In this document: positions 56,214 to 64,000 of the stretch, one piece after another
Numbering within the stretch: position 1 is the stretch's first letter
How the letters are laid out: every line of letters begins with the position of its first letter
From: Hoyosella rhizosphaerae
GTDB taxonomy: Bacteria > Actinomycetota > Actinomycetes > Mycobacteriales > Mycobacteriaceae
Direction of reading: 5' to 3'
DNA length: 64,000 bases
NCBI RefSeq assembly: GCF_014643175.1
Contig: NZ_BMJH01000003.1
Span: forward strand, 599,129-663,128
Program-made: the position numbers and the translations under genes
Notes under the pieces: model-generated
The model's input: only the letters and a program-made list of their open reading frames with translations
Databases searched by the model: none
Told to the model about the DNA's origin: nothing

Positions 56214-57113
56214 ATGCCCAAACGTCGAACAAGTCTCAGCGGTCAACGAATCCTCATCACCGGTGCGGCTCGCGGAATAGGTGCCGCCCTCGCGCGAAGC
56301 CTCACCCACCAAGGCGCATACGTCGGGCTTCTCGGAATCGAACCTGAACTGCTCGCCGCTGTCGCCAACGATTGCGGGACCGCCAGCGGGCCAGCGCCGT
56401 GGCGGGAATGCGACGTCACAGACGCAGACGCTACCGAAAAGTGCATCAATGACATCGTCGCCGAACTCGGCGGGCTCGACGTCATCGTCGCCAACGCCGG
56501 TGTCGCAGCACAATTACCTCTCGTAGGCGGAAACCCGGAGATCTTCCGGCGCACCATCGAAGTCAATTTGATGGGGGTATACAACACCGTCCGCGCCGCA
56601 GGTCCCCACATCTCTCACAAAAATGGCTATGCCCTGCTCGTGTCATCGCTTGCCGCTGCGATCAACCTGCCACTACTAGGTGCATACAGCGCATCGAAGG
56701 CAGCTGTTGAAGCACTGGGCAACACGTTGCGCACCGAGTTGCACCCCTATGGCGCAACAGCAGGGGTCGCATACTTCGGCGAACTTGATACAGAAATGAC
56801 ATCGCGCGGATTCGGCACAGAAGCTGCCAAGGAATTAACGAAATCAGGACCACTCCTCAAAGTCGCTCCCCTCGCGCCCGCAATTCGCCGCGTTGAACGC
56901 GGAATTGCGCGCCGGTCCCGCATCATCGCGGCCCCCTGGTATGTGCGCCCACTCTTGCCGATGCGCCCAGTGGCGCAACGCGTAATTGACGTGACGATTA
57001 GGCGAAACCTTGCATCCGCCCTGGAGATCGCCCGCGCCGAGAACGCACCATTAACCACCGCGCAACGGGAAACCGTGTTGCGGCCCCCCAACCAAGGAGA
57101 TACGACCGCATGA
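56214..57113 (+). CDS. Short-chain dehydrogenase/reductase
   Basis: A 299-residue classical SDR: cofactor motif TGAARGIG at residues 16-23, NAGVA, and the catalytic YSASK. The C-terminal 80 residues extend beyond a minimal SDR and include a basic, partly hydrophobic stretch (RRSRIIAAPWYVRPLLPMRPVAQRVIDVTI), as in membrane-associated mycobacterial SDRs. ATG 56214 follows GAGGAAG. It is coupled by a 4-bp overlap to the next gene. Substrate unknown. Confidence 0.87.
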   Translation: MPKRRTSLSGQRILITGAARGIGAALARSLTHQGAYVGLLGIEPELLAAVANDCGTASGPAPWRECDVTDADATEKCINDIVAELGGLDVIVANAGVAAQLPLVGGNPEIFRRTIEVNLMGVYNTVRAAGPHISHKNGYALLVSSLAAAINLPLLGAYSASKAAVEALGNTLRTELHPYGATAGVAYFGELDTEMTSRGFGTEAAKELTKSGPLLKVAPLAPAIRRVERGIARRSRIIAAPWYVRPLLPMRPVAQRVIDVTIRRNLASALEIARAENAPLTTAQRETVLRPPNQGDTTA

Positions 57114-57703
57114 CTCCACGAATCCCACCGGGTTCGCTTCGAGAACTCGGCCCCTCAAACTGGGCGTTCTCCCGGTTCGCAGCCAAGGTCATGCGCGTCA
57201 ACGACGTTCACCTCTTCAGCACACTGGGACATACCCGCGGACTTTTCCGCGCGTGGCTCATGTTCTCTGCCCGACTGATGCCGTTCGGTTCCCTGCCGCG
57301 CTACGAAGTCGAAATGATGATCCTACGAATCGCGATTCTGCGCGGTTGCACTTATGAATACGATCACCACGAAAAATTGGGTAAACGAGCTGGGCTCAGC
57401 CGCGCCATCATCAACCGAATCGAAGCCGGACCCTCTGCGCCGGGATGGTCGACCCGTCACCACGCGCTACTAGTTGCTGTCGACCAGCTCATCAACACCA
57501 AAGACATCGACGACGAGACGTGGGCCAGGCTCGATCGGTTCTTCAATCACCGTGAGCTTGTTGAAATTGTCCTACTCATCGGTCAGTACGATTCGCTCGC
57601 CACCACGATTCGCGCACTACGGATCGAACGAGACCAACGCATCGTCAAGCCCCAACGCATCGTCGAGCCACAGCCCAGTCACGGCCAGCTGGCCGAACGC
57701 TAG
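57110..57703 (+). CDS. Carboxymuconolactone decarboxylase-family protein
   Basis: A 197-residue AhpD-like all-helical protein. The core is RYEVEMMILRIAILRGCTYEYDHHEKLGKRAGLS, with a single Cys in place of the CxxC of peroxide-active AhpD and the usual downstream His. M. tuberculosis Rv0464c is the likely counterpart next to lpd and ramB. With one Cys it is less likely to be a thiol peroxidase; a decarboxylase or lyase role is possible. Overlaps the SDR gene by 4 bp, so both probably act together. Confidence 0.82.
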   Translation: MTPRIPPGSLRELGPSNWAFSRFAAKVMRVNDVHLFSTLGHTRGLFRAWLMFSARLMPFGSLPRYEVEMMILRIAILRGCTYEYDHHEKLGKRAGLSRAIINRIEAGPSAPGWSTRHHALLVAVDQLINTKDIDDETWARLDRFFNHRELVEIVLLIGQYDSLATTIRALRIERDQRIVKPQRIVEPQPSHGQLAER

Positions 57704-57710
57704 CGGACAC

Positions 57711-57746
57711 AACTATGGGCGGCCCCTGGAGGAACCGCCCATAGTT
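57711..57746. terminator. Bidirectional terminator
   Basis: AACTATGGGCGG and CCGCCCATAGTT form a perfect 12-bp stem with a 12-base loop in the gap between the convergent CMD-family gene and lpd. It can serve both transcripts. Confidence 0.85.
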
Positions 57747-57774
57747 AAGACCCGCCTAAAGGCGCAGCACTGGA

Positions 57775-59178
57775 TCAGAAGTTGATCATGTGCCCAGCAA
57801 GTCCGTGAATAGCTTCCTGCAACGCTTCGCTGAGCGTCGGGTGCGTATGCACATTTCGAGCCAATTCGTTGACGGTGAGATCCCACTTCTGCGCCAAGGT
57901 CAGCTCAGGTAGCAGTTCCGATACGTCAGGGCCGATGAGGTGTCCGCCGAGAAGTTCACCGTACTTTTTGTCCGCGATGAGCTTCACAAACCCGGTAGCG
58001 TCGCCCAAACCGTGAGCCTTACCGTTCGCCATGAACGGGAATGTCGCCACCTTGACGTCGTAGCCTTCGTCCTTGGCTTGCTGCTCAGTCAAACCAAATG
58101 ACGCGACCTGCGGCTGGCAGAATGTTGCCCGCGGCATCATCCGGTAGTCACCAAGCTCTAAGGTCTCGGCGTCACCGATAGTTTCCGCAGCGACCACACC
58201 CTGTGCCTCCGCGACATGTGCTAGTTGCAGCTTCGCGGTGACGTCACCAATGGCGTAAATGTGAGGCACGTTGGTACGCATCCTCGCATCAATATCAATC
58301 GCACCACGGTCAGTGACTTTCACGCCGGTGTTCTCAAGGCCGTAGCCCTTCACCCTCGGTGCGAATCCGATAGCCTGCATCACCTTGTCAACGGTGACGG
58401 TCTCCACCTTCTCGGACTTGTTGTCCTTGATTTTTACCGTCACCTTCGAACCATCGTCATCGAGGCTCTGCACTGCGGCGCCCGTCTTGATTGCGACGCC
58501 GAGTTTTTTGTACGCCTTCTCGATTTCCTTCGACACATCGGCGTCCTCATTGGGCAACGCACGGTCAAGGAACTCGACAATCGTCACATCGACGCCGTAG
58601 TTCGCAAGCACATACGCGAACTCCATACCGATAGCGCCGGCGCCAATGATGAGCATCGAACCAGGCAAATCCTTCGTCATGATTTGCTCTTCGTACGTCA
58701 CAACATTTTTGCTCAACTCAGTGCCAGGCAACAGTCGTGTACTGGTGCCCGTCGCGATGATCGCGTTGTCAAAGGTGACAGTGTCGGTGCCGCCCTTAGA
58801 CAACGAAACTTCAATAGTGTGGTCGTCAGTAAACGCCCCGCGACCTTCATATTCTGTGATCTTGTTTTTCTTCATCAAGAAGTGAACGCCCTTGACTCGG
58901 CCGTCCGCGACTTTTCGGCTCCGGTCAAAAGCTGCCCCAAAGCCCATCGAAGGGTTACCTTCGATTCCGAAAAGTTTCGCTTCCTTCGTGATGATGTGCG
59001 CAAGCTCAGCGTTTCGCAGCAGAGCCTTCGACGGAATACACCCCACGTTCAGGCACACACCGCCCCAATACTTCTCCTCAACGATCGCGGTTTTCAGGCC
59101 CAGTTGCGCGCAGCGAATCGCCGCGACGTACCCTCCGGGTCCCGCTCCAAGAACAACTACGTCATAATGTGCAGCCAC
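57775..59178 (-). CDS. lpd: Dihydrolipoamide dehydrogenase
   Basis: A 467-residue flavoprotein, the E3 of 2-oxoacid dehydrogenases; in mycobacteria Lpd also serves peroxynitrite reductase/peroxidase. It has the FAD motif [22 protein letters not shown], the redox pair [16 protein letters not shown], the NAD motif [21 protein letters not shown] and the C-terminal His-Glu [15 protein letters not shown] region. It matches Rv0462. Confidence 0.96.
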   Translation of the reverse strand: MAAHYDVVVLGAGPGGYVAAIRCAQLGLKTAIVEEKYWGGVCLNVGCIPSKALLRNAELAHIITKEAKLFGIEGNPSMGFGAAFDRSRKVADGRVKGVHFLMKKNKITEYEGRGAFTDDHTIEVSLSKGGTDTVTFDNAIIATGTSTRLLPGTELSKNVVTYEEQIMTKDLPGSMLIIGAGAIGMEFAYVLANYGVDVTIVEFLDRALPNEDADVSKEIEKAYKKLGVAIKTGAAVQSLDDDGSKVTVKIKDNKSEKVETVTVDKVMQAIGFAPRVKGYGLENTGVKVTDRGAIDIDARMRTNVPHIYAIGDVTAKLQLAHVAEAQGVVAAETIGDAETLELGDYRMMPRATFCQPQVASFGLTEQQAKDEGYDVKVATFPFMANGKAHGLGDATGFVKLIADKKYGELLGGHLIGPDVSELLPELTLAQKWDLTVNELARNVHTHPTLSEALQEAIHGLAGHMINF

Positions 59179-59314
59179 GATTCACGAGCCTAGTCGTGTG
59201 GGCTCGTTATGTCCTGCGTTGGGGGTCGAATCTGAAAATTCCCACCGCCGCCCACAGCCCAGGCGCATACTGTCAACACTTCAACCACTACTCAATGGCG
59301 AGGAACTGGGAAGC

Positions 59315-60808
59315 ATGCCTGAAACAACCAAACGCCCCATGCGCGAGCACCCGCTCTCCGGTGATGACATCACCCAGTGGTCCGCAACCCGGCTAGCCGA
59401 CGCCATTGCGCGCGGTGAGATCTCATCACGCGACGTTGTCCAACAACACATCTCAACGCTTCAACGCTTCAAGGCACTCAACGCGATCGCCAAAGACCGA
59501 TTTGACGCAGCCCTCCGTGACGCGGACGAGGCCGACGAACGCATCGCCGATGCGAAAGTGACCAACACGACGTCGGACACAGCGCTACCTCCGCTCCTCG
59601 GCGTCCCGTTCACAGTCAAAGAATTCATCGCAGTCAAGGGAATGCCCAACACCGCAGGCTTCCCCCATAGGCGCCACCAACTGTCCACATCCGATGCCCC
59701 AGCAGTGCAACGGCTTCGCGACGCCGGTGGCATCCCTCTAGGCGTCACAAACTCTGCTGGGCCCATCTTCTGGATGGAGACCTACAATCCCCTCTACGGT
59801 CGCGTCAGCAACCCGTACGACCTATCGCGTACAGCAGGCGGATCGTCAGGCGGAGACGGCGCAGCAGTCGCCTGCGGAGGATCACCACTATCGCTCGGAT
59901 CGGACCTGGGCGGATCGCTGCGCATACCCGCATTCTTCAACGGCGTATTCGCGCATCTCCCTTCCGTCGGGCTCGTTCCCAACACCGGGCACTTCCCCAT
60001 GGCCTACGGAGAAGCACGCCGTAACCTCTACCTCGGGCCTGTCACCCGGAAATCCGAAGACCTCTATCCACTTCTCAAAATTTTGGCCGGACCCGACGGA
60101 TTCGACCCGCACGCGCGCGTCATGCCGCTGCACAACCCGGCTGACGTGTCACTCACTGGCTTGCCCGTCATATTGGCTGTCGACTCGACCATCACAAAGC
60201 CCGGCATCGAGCTCGAGACAGCCCGCTACCTCGCTGCACGCACACTGGAAGCACGCGGCGCCATCGTTACTGAAGCACCACTGCCATCACTGCGATGGGC
60301 AATCGCGCAGGCGCTAGCGTCATTCAGTTCCACACTCGACATCGCCGGAACCGTTGCCGACATCATTGGTACCCACCCCGAGCAGTCACCCGGACTTGTC
60401 GTCTCCCTCCTCAACGCGCCCATAGCGCTGCTCCGCCTCGCGGAACTTGCACCGGCACGACGCGTTCGGACACTCGCCGCCCGTAGGCTCGTCAACGCAG
60501 CCACCAAGGCCGCCGACCAAATCGTTGACCTTCTCGGCGATGGCGTGATGCTCTACCCGCCCTTCCCACGCGTCGCCCCCAAACACTTCACCACCTACGG
60601 GCAACCGTGGCTCGCCACCAACACACTCGTCTTCAACATGCTCGGATTTCCCGTCACCCAAGTACCCACTGGGATCGGCAAAAGTGGCCTACCCCTCGGA
60701 CTGCAAGTGGCCGCAGCACCTGGGAATGATCACGCAACCATTCGAGTCGCACGTGCGCTCGAAAAAGGCCTCGGCGGTTGGCGCCCGCCACGCATGGCGA
60801 ACTCCTAG
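59315..60808 (+). CDS. Amidase, FAAH-like
   Basis: A 497-residue amidase-signature hydrolase. The catalytic Lys is in GVPFTVKEFIAVKGMPNTAG, the cis-Ser in GGSSGGDGAAVACGGSPLSLGSDLGGSLRIPAFF, which also holds the Ser nucleophile. The following GLVPNTGHFPMAYGEARRNLYLGPVTRKSEDL resembles fatty-acid-amide hydrolases (FAAH2 type) more than Glu-tRNA amidotransferases. ATG 59315 follows GGGAAG; a longer reading to 59198 has no homology. The natural amide is unknown. Confidence 0.88.
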   Translation: MPETTKRPMREHPLSGDDITQWSATRLADAIARGEISSRDVVQQHISTLQRFKALNAIAKDRFDAALRDADEADERIADAKVTNTTSDTALPPLLGVPFTVKEFIAVKGMPNTAGFPHRRHQLSTSDAPAVQRLRDAGGIPLGVTNSAGPIFWMETYNPLYGRVSNPYDLSRTAGGSSGGDGAAVACGGSPLSLGSDLGGSLRIPAFFNGVFAHLPSVGLVPNTGHFPMAYGEARRNLYLGPVTRKSEDLYPLLKILAGPDGFDPHARVMPLHNPADVSLTGLPVILAVDSTITKPGIELETARYLAARTLEARGAIVTEAPLPSLRWAIAQALASFSSTLDIAGTVADIIGTHPEQSPGLVVSLLNAPIALLRLAELAPARRVRTLAARRLVNAATKAADQIVDLLGDGVMLYPPFPRVAPKHFTTYGQPWLATNTLVFNMLGFPVTQVPTGIGKSGLPLGLQVAAAPGNDHATIRVARALEKGLGGWRPPRMANS

Positions 60809-60847
60809 CAACCTGAAAATAGTGCGGCAATCGCGCACACTGGTGTC

Positions 60848-62863
60848 ATGGAAGACCCCTACCTGTGGCTCGAAGAAATCGATGGCAGCGACGCGCTTAA
60901 CTGGGTTCGTCAACACAATGACACAACCACGGCAGCATTTCGCACCGACGAATTCACCGAACTTGAGCACCGCATACGACAAGCCCTCGACACCGACACC
61001 CGAATCCCCTACGTGCGCCGACGCGGCAACTACCTTTACAACTTCTGGCGCGACGCCACCAACCCCCGCGGGCTGTGGCGTCGAACCACACTGGACGAAT
61101 ACCGTAACGAAGCGCCAACGTGGGAAGTCCTTATCGACGTGGACGCCCTCGCCGAAGCTGAAGACGAAAACTGGGTGTGGGCAGGAGCAACAGTCAGGCA
61201 CCCCCAGTTTGACCGAGCACTAATATCACTCTCGCGCGGTGGGTCAGACGCAACAGTGGTCCGGGAGTTTGATCTGCAGACTCAACAGTTTGATGCCGCC
61301 GGATTCACACTCCCAGAAGCAAAATCGGATATCACCTGGATCGACCGAAACACGGTCTTTGTCGGCACAGACTTCGGCGACGGCACCCTCACCACATCCG
61401 GCTACCCACGCACTGTACGACGGTGGAAACGAGGCACACCGCTAGGCGACGCCGAACTAGTTTTTGAAGGCGACAGCACCGATGTGGCCGTAGGCGCCTC
61501 GCATGACACCGCAGAAGGATTCGAACGCTCGTTTGTTGAACGCGCCATCGACTTCTACCACGCCGAACACTATCTACTCACTGATGCTGGAACCATCCGA
61601 ATCGATGTTCCAGACGACGCTCAAATCTCCGTGCACCACGCGTGGCTACTCGTTCGCCTCCGCTCGCCCTGGACAGTTGGCGGCGTCGAATACCCGGCAG
61701 GCTCATTGCTGCGGGCAAACTTCGAAAACTTCCTCGGCGGCGACCACACAGTGACACCGGTGTTCACCCCAGACGAGCAAACCTCGTTGCTGCAAATGTC
61801 GTGGACTTCGAACTTCCTGGTCCTTGTCACCATGACCGATGTGCGCACAGCAGTGCGAATCATCAACCCCACCGACTGGGCCGACACCACCGTAGACGAT
61901 CTCCCACCATTGCAGTCCGTCACGATCACCGCCACTGACGACGACAGCGACGAAGTTTTCATCACCTCAAGCGGCTACACAACACCAGCAACGCTCTGGC
62001 ACGGCACGATCGAAGAACCAGGCACCATCGCGCTCCACGACATCAAGAAGTCTCCCGAACTCTTCGATGCGAACGCAGTGGTCACCACCCAACACTTCGC
62101 CACCTCGGCCGACGGGACACGGATCCCCTACTTTGAAGTCCGCTCGCCACATGACACACCTGGGCCCGCCCTGCTGTACGGATACGGCGGATTCGAAAAC
62201 TCGCTTGTACCCGGATACAGCCCTGGAGTGGGACTCGGCTGGATTGAACGGGGAGGTACTTTCGTCGTTGCAAACATTCGAGGCGGAGGAGAATACGGTC
62301 CCAACTGGCACACCCAGGCACTGCGGGAAAATCGACCACGCGCCTACGAAGATTTTGCCGCTGTAGCCCAAGACCTCATCAGCAGGGGCGTGACAACCGC
62401 GAAAATGCTCGGCGCACAGGGCGGAAGCAACGGTGGTCTCCTCATGGGCGTGATGCTCACCCGATACCCCGAACTGTTCGGCGCGATCATCTGCCAAGTT
62501 CCACTTCTCGACATGAAGCGGTACCACCTACTGCTCGCAGGTGCGTCATGGAAAGCAGAATACGGAGACCCGGACGACCCCAACGATTGGGAGTTCCTCA
62601 AGCAGTACTCGCCGTACCACAACACAAGCGAAGATCAGGTGTATCCACCGGCTCTGATCATGACCTCGACGAGGGACGACCGAGTCCATCCCGGGCATGC
62701 GCGGAAGATGACGGCGCTCCTCGAACAGCAGGGCCACCCTGTGCACTACTACGAGAACATCGAAGGCGGGCATAGTGGTGCCGCCGACAACGCGCAGCTT
62801 GCGTTCAAAACTGCGTTGGCATACCAGTACCTGTGGACGCAGCTGAACAGCGACAACAGCTAG
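60848..62863 (+). CDS. Prolyl oligopeptidase family serine peptidase
   Basis: A 671-residue S9A peptidase: an N-terminal beta-propeller (about 70-400), then a hydrolase domain with GPALLYGYGGFENSLVPGYSP, RGGGEYGPNWH, nucleophile QGGSNGGLLMGVML, Asp in TSTRDDRVHPGHARKM and His in EGGHSGAADN. It matches Rv0457c. No signal peptide is visible, so it is probably cytoplasmic and cleaves short peptides after Pro or related residues. Confidence 0.92.
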   Translation: MEDPYLWLEEIDGSDALNWVRQHNDTTTAAFRTDEFTELEHRIRQALDTDTRIPYVRRRGNYLYNFWRDATNPRGLWRRTTLDEYRNEAPTWEVLIDVDALAEAEDENWVWAGATVRHPQFDRALISLSRGGSDATVVREFDLQTQQFDAAGFTLPEAKSDITWIDRNTVFVGTDFGDGTLTTSGYPRTVRRWKRGTPLGDAELVFEGDSTDVAVGASHDTAEGFERSFVERAIDFYHAEHYLLTDAGTIRIDVPDDAQISVHHAWLLVRLRSPWTVGGVEYPAGSLLRANFENFLGGDHTVTPVFTPDEQTSLLQMSWTSNFLVLVTMTDVRTAVRIINPTDWADTTVDDLPPLQSVTITATDDDSDEVFITSSGYTTPATLWHGTIEEPGTIALHDIKKSPELFDANAVVTTQHFATSADGTRIPYFEVRSPHDTPGPALLYGYGGFENSLVPGYSPGVGLGWIERGGTFVVANIRGGGEYGPNWHTQALRENRPRAYEDFAAVAQDLISRGVTTAKMLGAQGGSNGGLLMGVMLTRYPELFGAIICQVPLLDMKRYHLLLAGASWKAEYGDPDDPNDWEFLKQYSPYHNTSEDQVYPPALIMTSTRDDRVHPGHARKMTALLEQQGHPVHYYENIEGGHSGAADNAQLAFKTALAYQYLWTQLNSDNS

Positions 62864-62872
62864 TTCCGGCGT

Positions 62873-62927
62873 GGGCAGGTATGTCGGGGTGGTTCCGGGT
62901 TGGTTTCGGGCCACCCCTCCCCTGCCC
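62873..62927. terminator. Nested hairpin between convergent genes
   Basis: GGGCAGG (62873-62879) pairs with CCTGCCC (62921-62927), and inside it GGGGTGG (62886-62892) with CCACCCC (62911-62917). It lies between the peptidase and the convergent hydrolase. There is no T-run on either side. Confidence 0.5.
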
Positions 62928-62950
62928 ATGCTGAGGGTCCGTGGGCGAAC

Positions 62951-63820
62951 CTAGAGTTTCGTCTCCAGCCACTGCAAAATGCGGTCCACCGTCAGTTTCG
63001 GTGCTCGGATCCACCCATTATGGCCCTGAGGTTCCGAATTGAACCAATGCTCAACGTCGGACTTCTCCAGTTTGTTGACAAGGTTATTTACTGACGTCGA
63101 TGGGGCAATGTCGTCGCGCGCCACGGTTACTGCTAACACGTGGAGGCTGGATTCGGATAGCGCCGATTCATAGTTGATGTCCGCCCCTGCGGGGTCAATC
63201 CGACCGGTTCGCGCAAACCGTGACCAGTCTCTTACTAGGACTCGGGATTGTCGACCGAAGCCAGCGAGATTCACTTTGTCGCCCGGCCAGTAGCCGGTTA
63301 CTTGCGCTGTCATGGACATCATTTGGCCACCTACGAGGGGGCCGAGTGCGCGCATACCAGGAAATCCCCGAAAGTACGGCGATCCTGCGCCGACCAGCAC
63401 TATCCCGCCAATTGAGTGGGGGTTTCGGGCTCCGTACAGGCAGGACAGCTGGCCGCCGAGGGAGTGTCCAATGAGCACTGGTACATGTTCGGGAGCGTTT
63501 TCGCGGAGGACCTCTAGTGCTGCAGGGATATCTACGGTCACGAGATCGTGGTATCCGTATTCGCTTTCCTTGTGAGGGCTTGGGTCGCTGGCGCCTTGAC
63601 CTCGAAGCTCTGTCACTGCGGTGGGAAACCCTCGGTCGCTCAGCATTTGTGCGAGCGGATCGTAGTACGAGGCGGGTGATCCTAAGCCTGGTATGACGAG
63701 GAAACTGATCCGGCGGGGAGCGATTTCGTGGCTTGCGCTACCTGTGGTTTTGTCTTGTTCAACAAATACACGCACCGGCGTAATTGTGTTGTCAGGCATT
63801 TGAACTGGCACAACGATCAT
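62951..63820 (-). CDS. Alpha/beta hydrolase
   Basis: A 289-residue hydrolase: FLVIPGLGSPASYYDPLAQML, ELRGQGASDPSPHKE, nucleophile VLIGHSLGGQLSCLYGA, a lid segment (TAQVTGYWPGDKVNLAGFGRQ) and a C-terminal His in EPQGHNGWIRAP. It resembles YheT/MhpC-type esterases. The acid residue is probably in VTVARDDIAPS. Substrate unknown. Confidence 0.85.
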   Translation of the reverse strand: MIVVPVQMPDNTITPVRVFVEQDKTTGSASHEIAPRRISFLVIPGLGSPASYYDPLAQMLSDRGFPTAVTELRGQGASDPSPHKESEYGYHDLVTVDIPAALEVLRENAPEHVPVLIGHSLGGQLSCLYGARNPHSIGGIVLVGAGSPYFRGFPGMRALGPLVGGQMMSMTAQVTGYWPGDKVNLAGFGRQSRVLVRDWSRFARTGRIDPAGADINYESALSESSLHVLAVTVARDDIAPSTSVNNLVNKLEKSDVEHWFNSEPQGHNGWIRAPKLTVDRILQWLETKL

Positions 63821-63924
63821 GTTTTGTCGCCTCCCCGGTCAGATTACTTCACTGTATTGGAAGCATCATGTTCGGGACAGTGCCCAAGGCACTTGTGTGG
63901 CGTCGTTGTACAACTGTTTTTGGG

Positions 63925-63976
63925 TAAAAAAATAGTGGTGGGGTGCACCAGAACTATGTCTGACACACCCCACCAC
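63925..63976 (-). terminator. Terminator of a gene beyond the right edge
   Basis: GTGGTGGGGTG (63935-63945) and CACCCCACCAC (63966-63976) form a perfect 11-bp stem with a 20-base loop. On the minus strand ATTTTTTTACCC follows, so it ends a minus-strand gene lying to the right of the window. Bases 63821-63924 show no gene. Confidence 0.85.
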
Positions 63977-64000
63977 CAACAACCCTTGTCCGGCAGTGAC

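Noticed and set aside
1..64000. Mobile elements, prophage, CRISPR arrays, rRNA or tRNA genes
   Set aside because: No transposase, integrase, terminal repeats, regularly spaced repeats, cloverleaf or rRNA sequence was found on reading.

Overview
The window comes from a member of the Mycobacteriales (Corynebacteriales), the mycolic-acid actinobacteria. Supporting markers are mshA (mycothiol), senX3-regX3, an hbhA-like gene, ramB divergent from aceA, a DUF2505/DUF2993/DUF2516 set, the 33-residue ribosomal protein bS22, and a hemACDB cluster with a fused methyltransferase-HemD. From memory, the gene order from hemB (about 11.7 kb) to the S9 peptidase (about 62.9 kb) is largely collinear with M. 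tuberculosis Rv0512 back to Rv0457c. G+C looks lower than in Mycobacterium; I cannot name the genus.

Layout: 1-4.8 kb holds the 3' end of otsA, an otsB-GH15 fusion and a convergent LacI regulator. 4.9-10.2 kb holds a zinc/manganese-type ABC importer, whose binding protein has a very long His/Asp/Glu-rich insert, then pxpABC (5-oxoprolinase). 10.2-17.2 kb (minus strand) is the haem operon hemA-hemC-hemD-hemB with three small membrane proteins behind it and a glutaredoxin-like gene in front. 17.3-24.4 kb holds a HAD phosphatase, a PlsC-type acyltransferase, an epimerase, bS22, a BldC-like regulator, proC, a sugar-phosphate isomerase-like protein and a Ppx/GppA phosphatase. 24.4-31.7 kb holds a Cys-rich protein, regX3-senX3, gpmA, an acyl-CoA ligase, a YbjN-type protein and mshA. 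31.8-43.4 kb holds hydrolases, an SDR, murB, DUF2505 and DUF2993 proteins, deoC, purU, a MerR regulator, DUF2516, an HbhA-like protein, an XRE regulator and DUF445. 43.5-50.1 kb holds a MetE homologue, a 3-hydroxybutyryl-CoA dehydrogenase, aceA and ramB. 50.2-56.1 kb holds a 44-residue amphipathic peptide gene, a secreted protein and the urea importer urtABCDE. 56.2-63.8 kb holds an SDR, a carboxymuconolactone-decarboxylase-family protein, lpd, an FAAH-like amidase, a prolyl oligopeptidase and a hydrolase.

Two items stand out. The MetE homologue is well conserved but lacks the family's zinc and active-site residues: aligned positions are His, Gly, Val, Arg, Gly where the enzyme has His, Cys, Glu, His, Cys. 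The 44-residue peptide at 50241 has a strong ribosome-binding site, its own terminator and two perfect heptad helices, and resembles the tiny PorA/PorH channel peptides of corynebacteria. Regulatory sites also stand out: a perfect CRP/GlxR-type palindrome and RamB-like motifs between aceA and ramB, and a GlnR-type element before urtA. No rRNA, tRNA, insertion sequence, prophage or CRISPR array was seen.
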